A stretch of 64,000 nt of DNA. Origin: Candidatus Woesearchaeota archaeon (GTDB lineage Archaea > Nanobdellota > Nanobdellia > Woesearchaeales > SM23-78). The position numbers and the translations under genes were made by a program. Positions 51,241-59,917 of this stretch are shown here, one piece after another. The notes beneath the pieces were generated by a model that ran no database searches, had not been told where the DNA came from, and was given only the letters and a program-made list of their open reading frames with translations. Position 1 is the first letter of the stretch, and every line of letters begins with the position of its first letter. The stretch lies in contig JAFGDD010000018.1 of NCBI GenBank assembly GCA_016932315.1, forward strand, positions 1 through 64,000. The letters run 5' to 3'.

Positions 51241-51907
51241 GAATATAATAATAGAAGAAGCATTACTTGTGATCACAGTAGTGTTACTCTTATCTCTGAC
51301 TATGCTTGTCTTAGAGAAAACACTACCATTATCATTCCAAAAGATAACAGGTGCAGTGGTTACCACAGTTAACGTGACTCAACCAGAAGGAGCAGACTGT
51401 AATTTCACATTAAGCCAAGGCCTGAATTTAGTTTCATTCTTTTGTATACCAAACATGATGCCAAGGGATTTTATGATAGAAAATATTACTAACTTGGAAT
51501 TTATTTTTGAATACCAAGAGGGCAGCGATGACAAATGGAAAAGCTACAACCCTGCCCTTCCAAGCTTTGTTATTCAAGATCTGAACACATTAAGCAGGAC
51601 AGAAGGTTATTGGATAAGTGTGAGCAGTGTTGAGGATTTCTTTTTAGCTGGAGGCTTAAGATTGCCGACGAGCATTGACCTACAATCAGGTTGGAATTTG
51701 GCCGGCTATCCTACCAATGAAATCAAATCAGTGAATGATTCATTTGCCTCAATCGATGGCAACTTCACAGAAGTCCGCACTTATAAAACATTATCAGGCA
51801 GCTTTATCAGCTATGTTCCTGGCGTAGGTGGAGCTCTGAACCAAACAGAACCGTATTATGGTTACTGGATTAATGCTACAACCAATGAGGTGTGGGTAGT
51901 TGATTAG
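51230..51907 (+). CDS. membrane-anchored surface protein
   Basis: 225 aa. Membrane helix near residues 8–30, then an exported domain with two related halves: LSQGLNLVSFFCIP / LQSGWNLAGYPTN and GYWISVSSVEDFF / YYGYWINATTNEVW. Several NxS/T sequons. Adhesion-like; function unknown. Overlaps neighbours on both sides, so one operon. Confidence 0.6.
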   Translation: MQDKNIIIEEALLVITVVLLLSLTMLVLEKTLPLSFQKITGAVVTTVNVTQPEGADCNFTLSQGLNLVSFFCIPNMMPRDFMIENITNLEFIFEYQEGSDDKWKSYNPALPSFVIQDLNTLSRTEGYWISVSSVEDFFLAGGLRLPTSIDLQSGWNLAGYPTNEIKSVNDSFASIDGNFTEVRTYKTLSGSFISYVPGVGGALNQTEPYYGYWINATTNEVWVVD

Positions 51908-53804
51908 AAAAATTAAAAGAATTAAAGATTATTCAAGCAAAAAATCCATTATGATAATTTTATTTATAATAATAAATATATTATTAATACTCGATTTAAT
52001 GAATTTTGTATCTGCACTTCCTCCTTTGCCGACAGAATTCTATGGAGTAATTCGCTCTTACAATTATAATGGCTCTGCAGGCCAAACAATACACGCATAT
52101 GATTCAGACGGGACATTGTGTGGCTCATTTACAATAGTTAACGAAGGGTATTATGGCATACTAACATGCAACGGGGATGATCCTGAAACCAGCACTGATG
52201 AAGGCGCGATCACAGGCGAAAATATAACCTTCAGGTATTTGGGAGGCTACACAACATTAGCAGGCGATGATAGCTGGGATGCAGGAGAATTCCATTATGT
52301 CAACATTACCTATCCTGTAGTTTACTGCGGGGATAATTTTTGTGATTCATGGTATGAGAATGCAATTTCGTGTCCTAGCGATTGCCCAACCTATAACGGC
52401 ACCATCAACATAACCTTTAATCAGACCAATATTAGCGGAGGCGGAGGCGGTGGTACAGGAACAGGCGAGGGTGGTGAAGCAGAAGAGGAACCAGATTCAG
52501 GCGGGGACATGCTTGGAGTAATGCCTCAGACCTATGACAATTTCACCAGTAACATGACTGGCCAACAAGGCTTAGGATTTGAATGCCAGGAAAACTGGGT
52601 TTGCTCTAACTGGACAAAATGCGGCATGGATGGTTTCCAAAGCAGGAACTGCACAGATAAGAATAGTTGCGAAACTTTTGAGAACAAGCCGCCAGAAGTT
52701 CAGAAATGCATTTACACACCAACCTGCTTTGACGGCGCGAAAAACGGGCTTGAAGAAGGAATTGACTGTGGCGGCTTATGTAAGCCATGCATCTCTTGCT
52801 CAGATGGAATCCAGAACTGCCATGAAGGCGAATGCGAGGAAGATGTAGATTGCGGAGGGCCTTGTCCTCCTTGCCCAACTTGCTTTGACGGATTCCAGAA
52901 CTGTCATGACGGAAGTTGTGAAGAAGGAGTTGATTGCAATGGCCCATGCGAAAAAAGATGTCCAACTATCCAATTACCAGGGCTAGTTTTTGTTTGCAAG
53001 AAAGACTTCAACCCATTATCTAACCAGAGCATAATCTTCTTTATCATAATAATATTGCTTATTGCAATTGACATGGTTTATTCTAGTTATAGGATAAAAG
53101 AAACGCGCAAAAACAAGAGCCTTAGTGATATTAAGCGCGCCAAAAAAGTATTGTCAATCAAGAGAAGGAGATACTTGTTCATATTCATAACACTCCTCTT
53201 GGCAATACTCCTCTACCTGTATTATTATTTCTTTATAATGTGCGAGGTAGAGTATAAATTCCTCTGGCTGCTCCTGGTATTGTTGTTCCTTAGCCCGCTA
53301 ATAATCCACCTGATAATAAGGAGGCTTGAGTACACAGAACACAAGAGGTTAAGCAAGCTTGAGGCTATGCTCAATAACCATTACAAGCAAATTAATAGCC
53401 TTATTAGGATAGAGAATGAGCACATATCTGAGCTAGAAGAGGAACTGGCAGACGAGCTCTATTTGCTACTGGAAAAACCAGAATACAAAGAAAAGGAATC
53501 TTCTGACGAGATTAAACTCTTTAAGGAACTTTACAAGGAGTTGGTGTCATTATACTCCAAATACAAGGAAAAGGATTCTCCTTTTGAAGATGAAAAAATC
53601 CTTTGCAATGAAATCTACGAGCTGGTTGAGAATGAGAAATATAAAGAGATTATTAGCAGCGATATGAACTTTTCCAACATGGTAACCAAGCTTAAGATAC
53701 TTTACAAGCAATACGAGGAAAAGCAAAAGCTTTATGATGAAATTAATAAGATAGAAGAATCAAAAGAAGAGCTTAAGCACGAGTTAAAAGAAGGGGAAAA
53801 ATAG
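51900..53804 (+). CDS. Cys-rich surface protein with membrane helices and coiled coil
   Basis: 634 aa. Signal-like helix (~17–40); a GGGGGG-linker; then cysteine modules: one ECQENWVCSNWTKC unit and three CxDGxxNxxExGxDCGGxCxxC-like repeats (~275–360). Two or three membrane helices (~375–400, 425–475) and a charged cytoplasmic coiled coil follow. This puts the Cys-rich part outside and the coiled coil inside. Start TTG 51900, or ATG 51951. Confidence 0.65.
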   Translation: MIRKIKRIKDYSSKKSIMIILFIIINILLILDLMNFVSALPPLPTEFYGVIRSYNYNGSAGQTIHAYDSDGTLCGSFTIVNEGYYGILTCNGDDPETSTDEGAITGENITFRYLGGYTTLAGDDSWDAGEFHYVNITYPVVYCGDNFCDSWYENAISCPSDCPTYNGTINITFNQTNISGGGGGGTGTGEGGEAEEEPDSGGDMLGVMPQTYDNFTSNMTGQQGLGFECQENWVCSNWTKCGMDGFQSRNCTDKNSCETFENKPPEVQKCIYTPTCFDGAKNGLEEGIDCGGLCKPCISCSDGIQNCHEGECEEDVDCGGPCPPCPTCFDGFQNCHDGSCEEGVDCNGPCEKRCPTIQLPGLVFVCKKDFNPLSNQSIIFFIIIILLIAIDMVYSSYRIKETRKNKSLSDIKRAKKVLSIKRRRYLFIFITLLLAILLYLYYYFFIMCEVEYKFLWLLLVLLFLSPLIIHLIIRRLEYTEHKRLSKLEAMLNNHYKQINSLIRIENEHISELEEELADELYLLLEKPEYKEKESSDEIKLFKELYKELVSLYSKYKEKDSPFEDEKILCNEIYELVENEKYKEIISSDMNFSNMVTKLKILYKQYEEKQKLYDEINKIEESKEELKHELKEGEK

Positions 53805-53876
53805 AGTTAATATTCTAATAAATAATCAATGGTTAAGATTAAATCTTACTTAGTTAAATTTATCATCTAATCTAAA

Positions 53877-54815
53877 TTACGGTGCAATAGCTGAGAACAC
53901 TACTGTTCCATTGCAGATTCCGAATGGGTTGGTGCTGATGTTAACGTGCAACATCCAGTAAGTGCTGTTAATCACCTGAGTGGATTCGTCTGTTTGCCGA
54001 ATAATCTTTAAGTCAGTAATTGTAGTGGGAGTTGTTGACACTGCAGTCATGGCGGCATAACCTGCGCCTGAAGCCAAACTGTATCTTTCGTTAGATATGC
54101 TTATATTTCTTTGTTCACAAACCATGGCCAAACCCGCATATGTTACTTCATCTTCTCCGCCATATCCATATATTGTAACGTTAATATCCATGTTGCCGAA
54201 GTTTGTAATGTTGGCTGTTTTTTCAGTGGATGTATCACCAACCGGAACGTCTCCGAAGTCAATTGGGTTTGTGACGTTAAGGGCGTATAGTGCGTTTATT
54301 GTGAAGTTGGTAAGCCCTGAGTCTATGTTATCCATATCGTCTTTTACAGTAACATTGGCTGTCCACGTTCCATTGTTTGCATAATAAAGAAGGTCTATGC
54401 CGCAAATCCAGCTAGCATTATATCCGTTCGTGCTGTTTTCCGTGCACGTGGTATTGGTATAGTGAGTATTATTGTCGTTAGGATCATCACTTTCATTGGC
54501 AAAATAGTAGAATGTGAGGTTGGTGCTGTTGATGGTGTCTCCGCCTTCAAAATCCATGATGTTGATCACACACAGAATATTTGTGGTAGTTCCTGCATTG
54601 AGGGTAATGCTCTCGTTGTTGTTGCATATTATGCTTATTATTTCAGGAAATGATTCGTTAACATTGACGGTGGTTCTTACACTATAATTCTGGTAATTAT
54701 TTATAGGCCCCCAGCTCAGAACTGCTGGTAAAAGAGTGTAAATATAAGTTACTAAGAGTGTGCTAATTAAGATTAATACTATGAGAGTTCTGTTTTTAAT
54801 TTTTATCACAACCAA
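53877..54815 (-). CDS. secreted surface protein with Ig-like domains
   Basis: 312 aa. N-terminal hydrophobic signal/anchor (residues 8–32), then a Ser/Thr/Asn-rich region with many NxS/T sequons (likely N-glycosylated), including an Ig-like module ending LTNFTINA and a second starting ALNVTNPIDFGDVPVGDTS. No C-terminal anchor. Ends just after the previous gene's convergent end. Confidence 0.62.
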   Translation of the reverse strand: MVVIKIKNRTLIVLILISTLLVTYIYTLLPAVLSWGPINNYQNYSVRTTVNVNESFPEIISIICNNNESITLNAGTTTNILCVINIMDFEGGDTINSTNLTFYYFANESDDPNDNNTHYTNTTCTENSTNGYNASWICGIDLLYYANNGTWTANVTVKDDMDNIDSGLTNFTINALYALNVTNPIDFGDVPVGDTSTEKTANITNFGNMDINVTIYGYGGEDEVTYAGLAMVCEQRNISISNERYSLASGAGYAAMTAVSTTPTTITDLKIIRQTDESTQVINSTYWMLHVNISTNPFGICNGTVVFSAIAP

Positions 54816-54910
54816 GTCACCGTTGCAGCTGTTAGTATAGTTTTATGTATGTTATTAGTGTATTAAGTATATAAATGTTTCGTTTTAGAAGGATTGAATT
54901 CAAAATCTCC

Positions 54911-55219
54911 AAAAAGTCGCCATTGCCACCCCGAAGGGAACCCCAAAACCGCTGGTTTTGGTGCAGCAAAATCCCTGATTTTGCGTGTCAAAACAAGGTT
55001 TTGAGCACATCAAAAACCCTTTTGGGATTTTTGCTTGCGACCCCCGGTAATGTAGCCAGCGTGCAAGTCCCTCGCTTTTGCTCGTGGCGTTGCACTAGCA
55101 GCCGTCAAAAATCCTCTGAATTTTTGTGGTGCAATGAAATCCCTGATTTCATGCACAAGCAATCTTTGATTGCTTTGTGCCAGAAGCGCACTTCTGAGCA
55201 CAGGCTGCGGTGACCTTTT
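54911..55219. repeat. fold-back element D, inverted relative to B, with long hairpin array
   Basis: Ends AAAAAGTCGCC (54911–54921) and GGTGACCTTTT (55209–55219). The arm 55061–55095 (GTGCAAGTCC … CGTTGCAC) matches the reverse complement of element B's arm (12753–12786), and ACCCCGAAGGG (54928–54938) matches B's GC core. Inserted hairpins: CCAAAACC-GCT-GGTTTTGG (54943–54961), CAAAATC-CCT-GATTTTG (54967–54983), CAAAAC-AAG-GTTTTG (54989–55003), one at 55011–55033, and more at 55105–55197. GTGC/GCAC commonly separates them. No gene seen. Confidence 0.8.
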
Positions 55220-55265
55220 GAATGCATCCATTTTAGAAGGCTATTAAAAATGTCAAATGTCAGCT

Positions 55266-58118
55266 TTATGAATTCATTAAATCTTTTTTTTGCATCTCCA
55301 AAGAGTTCAGAATATTATCATGAAGAGTGTTCATTTCAAAGTTTATCTTAAGCCTGTCCTTTATTGATAAATTAACGCGCGAATATTGAGATAAAGCTAA
55401 GGAATATTTTTGTGTTGCAAGCTCTAAATCCCTGTTTTCAATTGCTTCATATGCCTCTTGAATAACTAATAATAGGACGCTGCTATCAAATTTCAACCCT
55501 GCTTCTGGATGAGCATAATCCTTTTGTCCTGCGATGAAAGAGCGCGATACATGCACAGATTTTTGTTCACCAGAATATTCTAAAGAGCCTGTTTTTAAGA
55601 AGAACAAATAATAGACGAGCAATCCTGCAATGATTATCAATGCGATCGGAAGGAATATGTTTTGCACCCAATTGCCAGCCAATCCCGAGAAAATGGATAA
55701 ACCAGTTGCTTGCCCTTGATTTGCATTGCCTTGAGTAGTAGTTGAAGGCTCTGATGATAACAGCCTGAGGAAATCCTCAACATTATAAAGTAGCACTGTC
55801 CTTATGTTTTGTAGCTGGTTTAAATCGCCCTCGTAATTCACCTCATACTTTATTTCACGATTAGTTAGGTCATTCCAACTCCATAAAATACCCATCTGGT
55901 TGAAATCTACAGGCGGGTTTATGAAATTTATCTCAGACGTTTTGATAAGCCCGGCGGGAACAACCTCCTGGACTGTAATACCAGAAATCTCTGAAGGCGT
56001 GATAAACTTTTCCTTTATCGTGACTTTATGCACAGGCTCAACTTCCTGATATTCAATCGAATAGCGCATTATTTCCTGAGTCATCCTGACTTGCTGCTGA
56101 AGAGCGCTTGTCTTTTCATAATAGGCAATCTTCTGGCTCTCTGTCAATGCCTTATTTTTTAAATACTCATTAATGGCTTCTTGAACTAATGATACATCGC
56201 TGAGCTGCTCTTTTTGTATTTTATTTTCCAGCTCTATATTGGTGATTATCTCTGCCTTGTAGCTTTTGAGTTTTGCATCTATAACCTGTACCTTTGAGAT
56301 CATATCCTCAAATGTAATTTTGGTTTCCCTGTATGTTTTGAGTTCGCCTATCAGGCTTTGTATTTTTCCTTTTACTTCCTTTTGATTGGCTACTATGCTT
56401 TGCTCATTTATTATTTCTAGCAGGCTCTCATCAGTTGTTGACTCAAGCCTGGCAATTGTTACATCCATTCCTTGGGTTATTTTTTCAAGCTCGATTATCT
56501 TCTCATTAATCCTGGCTAATATTTGAGGTTCTTGCTGGAACTGTGAAGTCTGGTTTTGGTATTCTGTCATGAGAAATTCCTCTTCTGAAAGATCTCCCTC
56601 ATTACCTGCCTTATCAACTGCGCTTACCCTGTAGAAATAGCCTATCTTGTTAGTAACGTCTGAATCAAAGTATGTCTTGTCATTAGCTGTAGTTTTGAAA
56701 TGAGATTTGTCAGTGTTGCCAGTGGTCGACCTGTAAATATTGTAATGGTCAAGCTCTTCTCCTATATAATCCCAGGAAAGCCTGATTCTATTATTGTCAT
56801 TCATCAGCTTGAGCTCTATTGGCTGATTAGGCTTTACCGTGTCAATGAGCACAAGTTTTCCGCTGGTTATATCTGTTCCTGCTGTGCCTTTTGAATCTAT
56901 TCCGCTGAATATAAATTCGCCAATATCTTCACCTTCATCAGATGCAAAGATGAGGAAGCCATTCCAGCTTTGCTGTGTTCCTTCTAATGGTATGTTAATG
57001 AGCCTGTTGCTGTGTTTTAGCTTGAGGCTTGGAGTTTGCGTAACAGGTTCTGATATTGCCAGCAGAATCTTGTATGTGCCTGCCTGCAATGCGCGGTAAG
57101 AGCTGTTTTTTTCTATGCTTATCGAGGCAGAGGGCGGTAAGTTGAGTTCTAGATTAATAGCCATTGTGGGTTTTTTGTTTTCCATCTGGTCTTTACAGCT
57201 GACATATAATGTATTGAGCCCTTCACTAAGTTGTAATGGCTGCTCATGCAGTGTTGCTCCTGTTGACTGGAAGATGTTCTCAATATAATCATATTCCTGG
57301 TTAATTCTTCCCCATTTGCATATTGCCATCTCATCTGTAGTTATCTTAAGAGTTATTTGCGGCTGGGTTACTATGCCTGTAGGAATAATGCTGCCAATAT
57401 TTGGAGGGGTGGTATCTATTCTGAATCTTATAATTTTTCCTGTTCCTATATTGTTTGAATCATCCTTGCATCTCACATAGAGCTGGGTTTCTCCCTCACC
57501 AAAGCTTCGCAGCTTGGTGTGTATTAATCCGCTTCCACTAAGCGTGAAAAGCATTGAATCATAGCTGACGTCTACTACATCATACTTGCATGTGCTGTTC
57601 TCATTGGTTACGGCCTTTAGCTCTATAAGGTTGTAGGTAAGTGTGCCTTCTGGTTGTAGGCTTGTTAATTCGGGCGGGGTTGTATCAATTACTGTGAATG
57701 TTCCGTTAAGTACTTGAGTCTGGTTTGGATTCTGAGAGTCTGTTGCATACACCATGTAATTATAAACTCCTTTTTGTAGAGGCAGCCAGTAATAGCTATA
57801 CTGATTATTCTCTTTTTGGAGCGTATGATTCTGTTGCTCAAATTCTATGAGCGCCTGTGTAATTGTTGCATTTGGCTCTGACGAGTATATATTCAATGTA
57901 AGTGCTTGTGCCTCGCCGTATTCAACAGGGTTATTCTGGCTTATTATTTCTATTTGAGCGAGTGCATTGGCAGATGGTAATGAGTTTATAACCGCTAATA
58001 AGCTAATTATACTTATGCTTATGAGTAATACAAATGTACTGAAAATATTGTTTTTCAGCTTTATTCTGTGATTCTCTGTTTTTTCTTTCTTTGTTGCTTT
58101 CATTTTTTCATCTATCAT
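55266..58118 (-). CDS. large surface protein with Ig/FN3-like domains and C-terminal anchor
   Basis: 950 aa. Signal helix (~28–50), repeated Ig-like modules with paired motifs (GEGETQLYVRCKDDSNN… / SEGLNTLYVSCKDQMEN…), an FN3 domain (QPIELKLMNDNNRIRLSWDY, ~425–515), a long coiled coil (~525–700), one membrane helix (~805–825, IFLPIALIIIAGLLVYYLFFL) and a cytoplasmic helical tail. A cell-surface protein; ligand unknown. Confidence 0.68.
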   Translation of the reverse strand: MIDEKMKATKKEKTENHRIKLKNNIFSTFVLLISISIISLLAVINSLPSANALAQIEIISQNNPVEYGEAQALTLNIYSSEPNATITQALIEFEQQNHTLQKENNQYSYYWLPLQKGVYNYMVYATDSQNPNQTQVLNGTFTVIDTTPPELTSLQPEGTLTYNLIELKAVTNENSTCKYDVVDVSYDSMLFTLSGSGLIHTKLRSFGEGETQLYVRCKDDSNNIGTGKIIRFRIDTTPPNIGSIIPTGIVTQPQITLKITTDEMAICKWGRINQEYDYIENIFQSTGATLHEQPLQLSEGLNTLYVSCKDQMENKKPTMAINLELNLPPSASISIEKNSSYRALQAGTYKILLAISEPVTQTPSLKLKHSNRLINIPLEGTQQSWNGFLIFASDEGEDIGEFIFSGIDSKGTAGTDITSGKLVLIDTVKPNQPIELKLMNDNNRIRLSWDYIGEELDHYNIYRSTTGNTDKSHFKTTANDKTYFDSDVTNKIGYFYRVSAVDKAGNEGDLSEEEFLMTEYQNQTSQFQQEPQILARINEKIIELEKITQGMDVTIARLESTTDESLLEIINEQSIVANQKEVKGKIQSLIGELKTYRETKITFEDMISKVQVIDAKLKSYKAEIITNIELENKIQKEQLSDVSLVQEAINEYLKNKALTESQKIAYYEKTSALQQQVRMTQEIMRYSIEYQEVEPVHKVTIKEKFITPSEISGITVQEVVPAGLIKTSEINFINPPVDFNQMGILWSWNDLTNREIKYEVNYEGDLNQLQNIRTVLLYNVEDFLRLLSSEPSTTTQGNANQGQATGLSIFSGLAGNWVQNIFLPIALIIIAGLLVYYLFFLKTGSLEYSGEQKSVHVSRSFIAGQKDYAHPEAGLKFDSSVLLLVIQEAYEAIENRDLELATQKYSLALSQYSRVNLSIKDRLKINFEMNTLHDNILNSLEMQKKDLMNS

Positions 58119-58163
58119 GATGTGGCGTTCCCAGGGAAACTGCTAGCTTCATTGATCTCGCTC

Positions 58164-58319
58164 TTATGGCTTGATCTTGGCTAGAATTCCTTTGTCCTTC
58201 TCAACAGCCTTTTCTATGGCTTGTGCGAGGTAGTCGTTAAGGGTCACTCCCTGGAGAACGCTTATTATTTTGGCTTTTGCGTGGGTTTCCTTGTTTATTC
58301 CTATGTTGACTTTTTTCAT
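58164..58319 (-). CDS. ribbon-helix-helix regulator, 51 aa
   Basis: Begins MKKVNIGINKETHAKAKII and continues VLQGVTLNDYLAQAIEKAVEKD: a beta strand and two helices as in CopG/Arc-type regulators. It lies 45 nt upstream of the large surface-protein gene on the same strand and may control it. Missed easily because of its size. Start ATG 58319 has GAGGTGGGAA upstream. Confidence 0.7.
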   Translation of the reverse strand: MKKVNIGINKETHAKAKIISVLQGVTLNDYLAQAIEKAVEKDKGILAKIKP

Positions 58320-58462
58320 TTCCCACCTCGTCGAATGGTTTTATGACTAGGCTCTCCTGTTATTAGACGGCAGGCTTTAAATATTTTTCTATAAAAGTTA
58401 TAAAAATATTAAAATATAAAAATATTTTACTTATTAAAGCAAGTCTTTTGCTTTGGTTTACG

Positions 58463-58491
58463 CTCGCCATCAGTGTTGGCGGCGACTTTTT
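58463..58491. repeat. partial fold-back element G
   Basis: CGCC (58465–58468) pairs with GGCG, and the right end GGCGACTTTTT (58481–58491) is that of elements B and C, but no matching left end is found. Probably a decayed copy. Confidence 0.35.
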
Positions 58492-58513
58492 GAAACAGCC
58501 CTATTTTTCAGAA

Positions 58514-58525
58514 AGATTTATATAG
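58514..58525 (+). promoter_or_regulatory. TATA box of 58608 gene
   Basis: GATTTATATAGG; gives a leader of about 65 nt before the GGGTGAAGG Shine-Dalgarno of the TTG start. Confidence 0.45.
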
Positions 58526-58607
58526 GGCATTTGCAGAGAAGAAAAAGTAGTATTAAGCTGTTTAAGCTGTATTAAGCTGAACTGGGAAATGTGAGTGGGT
58601 GAAGGAT

Positions 58608-59849
58608 TTGAGTAATAAGGGATTATTGATAAAAGCGAGCTTCTTATTTATAATATTAGCTGGCATTCTGGTTTTGAGCTCTTTTTTTGCAGAGGCAACT
58701 GTTATAGGGGCCAACAAAGGGGTTATCACATTCAAGAATGTCCTGAAAAATGGCTATGCCCAGGAGCCCATTACCTTAACAACTGACACTGACTTTAACC
58801 TTAGTGTTACTTACAAGATTGAGGGCGATATTGCTGACTGGATAAGGATTGAGCCTGCAGAGCAGCCTTTTTTTATTAGCAGAACAAGCCAAAATACAGT
58901 GCTTGTTATAATTGAGCCTCCAGAGGATGCTAAGAATCAGCGTTATTCTGCATCCATAAGATTTCTTACAGGAGCCCTCGCTGGTCCAGAGGGGCAGTTC
59001 GGCACTGCTGTAAGGGCTGCTATTAATATCCGCCTTGGAGTTGACATTACAGGGCAAGAAATTGTTGCTTGCAGGGCTGGCGGCTTTGAGATGGAAGATG
59101 TAGAGGAAGGCTATCCCTTAGAGTTTTATGCTATATTCACTAATGATGGTAATGTGCGCCTGAGGCCAAACTTTGTTCTCGAATTTTGGAATCAGGACCA
59201 GACAGAGCTCGTTAAGACATTTAATTTAACGCTGAACGAATCCATCCTTCCAACTGTGCAGAAAAAAGTCTTCTTCCAGATAAATAATAACCTGAAGATT
59301 GGGCAATACTGGGTAAAGATTCGCGCGCCATCCTGTGGAGAAGGTGATGTTGGTTTTATCACTGTAAGCGTTATTGAGCGAGGCGGAGTAAGCGATAAGG
59401 GAGAGCTTATTGAGATTGACAATGCAGTATGGGCAAAGGTAGGCGATATTGTGCCTATTGACGCAGTTTTCAAGAATCTCGGCTCTCGAGTGGTGAGTGC
59501 AAAGTTTAAGGGCACAGTGACTTCTGGTGAGAATATATTCAAGGTTATTGACACTGACCCTTTGGATGTTATGCCTGGCGAGACCGTCAGGATAAGGACT
59601 TATTTCAATCCTGTGCAGGAAGGCCAATATATGATTACAGGAAGGGTTCTTTACAACAAGAAGCTGACTTTTGAGAAGAGCTCTGTTTTGAATGTTAATC
59701 CTTCAGGCAAGCCGCCGTCTGGCCAAGGCATTGGTTGGGTTACAATACTGGCGATTTTGGTTGTTGCAATAATCATCCTGCTCATACTCATTATCAGGAA
59801 AAAGAAGAATTTGAATTTGTTGCAAAGGCATAAGCCTGGCTTTAGATAA
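58608..59849 (+). CDS. secreted Ig-like protein with C-terminal membrane anchor
   Basis: 413 aa. Signal helix (~5–28), two or three beta-sandwich modules (for example YPLEFYAIFTNDGNVRLRPNFVLEF and DIVPIDAVFKNLGSRVVSAKFKG, a CARDB-like pattern), then a membrane helix (~380–402) and a Lys/Arg tail. Start TTG 58608 with GGGTGAAGG; GTG 58599 is within that Shine-Dalgarno. Same operon as the next gene. Confidence 0.68.
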   Translation: MSNKGLLIKASFLFIILAGILVLSSFFAEATVIGANKGVITFKNVLKNGYAQEPITLTTDTDFNLSVTYKIEGDIADWIRIEPAEQPFFISRTSQNTVLVIIEPPEDAKNQRYSASIRFLTGALAGPEGQFGTAVRAAINIRLGVDITGQEIVACRAGGFEMEDVEEGYPLEFYAIFTNDGNVRLRPNFVLEFWNQDQTELVKTFNLTLNESILPTVQKKVFFQINNNLKIGQYWVKIRAPSCGEGDVGFITVSVIERGGVSDKGELIEIDNAVWAKVGDIVPIDAVFKNLGSRVVSAKFKGTVTSGENIFKVIDTDPLDVMPGETVRIRTYFNPVQEGQYMITGRVLYNKKLTFEKSSVLNVNPSGKPPSGQGIGWVTILAILVVAIIILLILIIRKKKNLNLLQRHKPGFR

Positions 59850-59917
59850 ATGATTAATTCAAATTAATTTGGCATTTTTTTTATGCTAATAATTTTTTTT
59901 TGTTTGTGGTGGTGTAG

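Noticed and set aside
54911-55219. CRISPR array reading of the hairpin series
   Set aside because: The palindromes differ in sequence and are spaced by only about 5–8 nt; there are no constant repeats, no 30–40-nt spacers and no cas genes.
55010-55231. Open frames on both strands at 54.9–55.2 kb
   Set aside because: Generated by the palindromes of element D; translations mirror each other and have no family.
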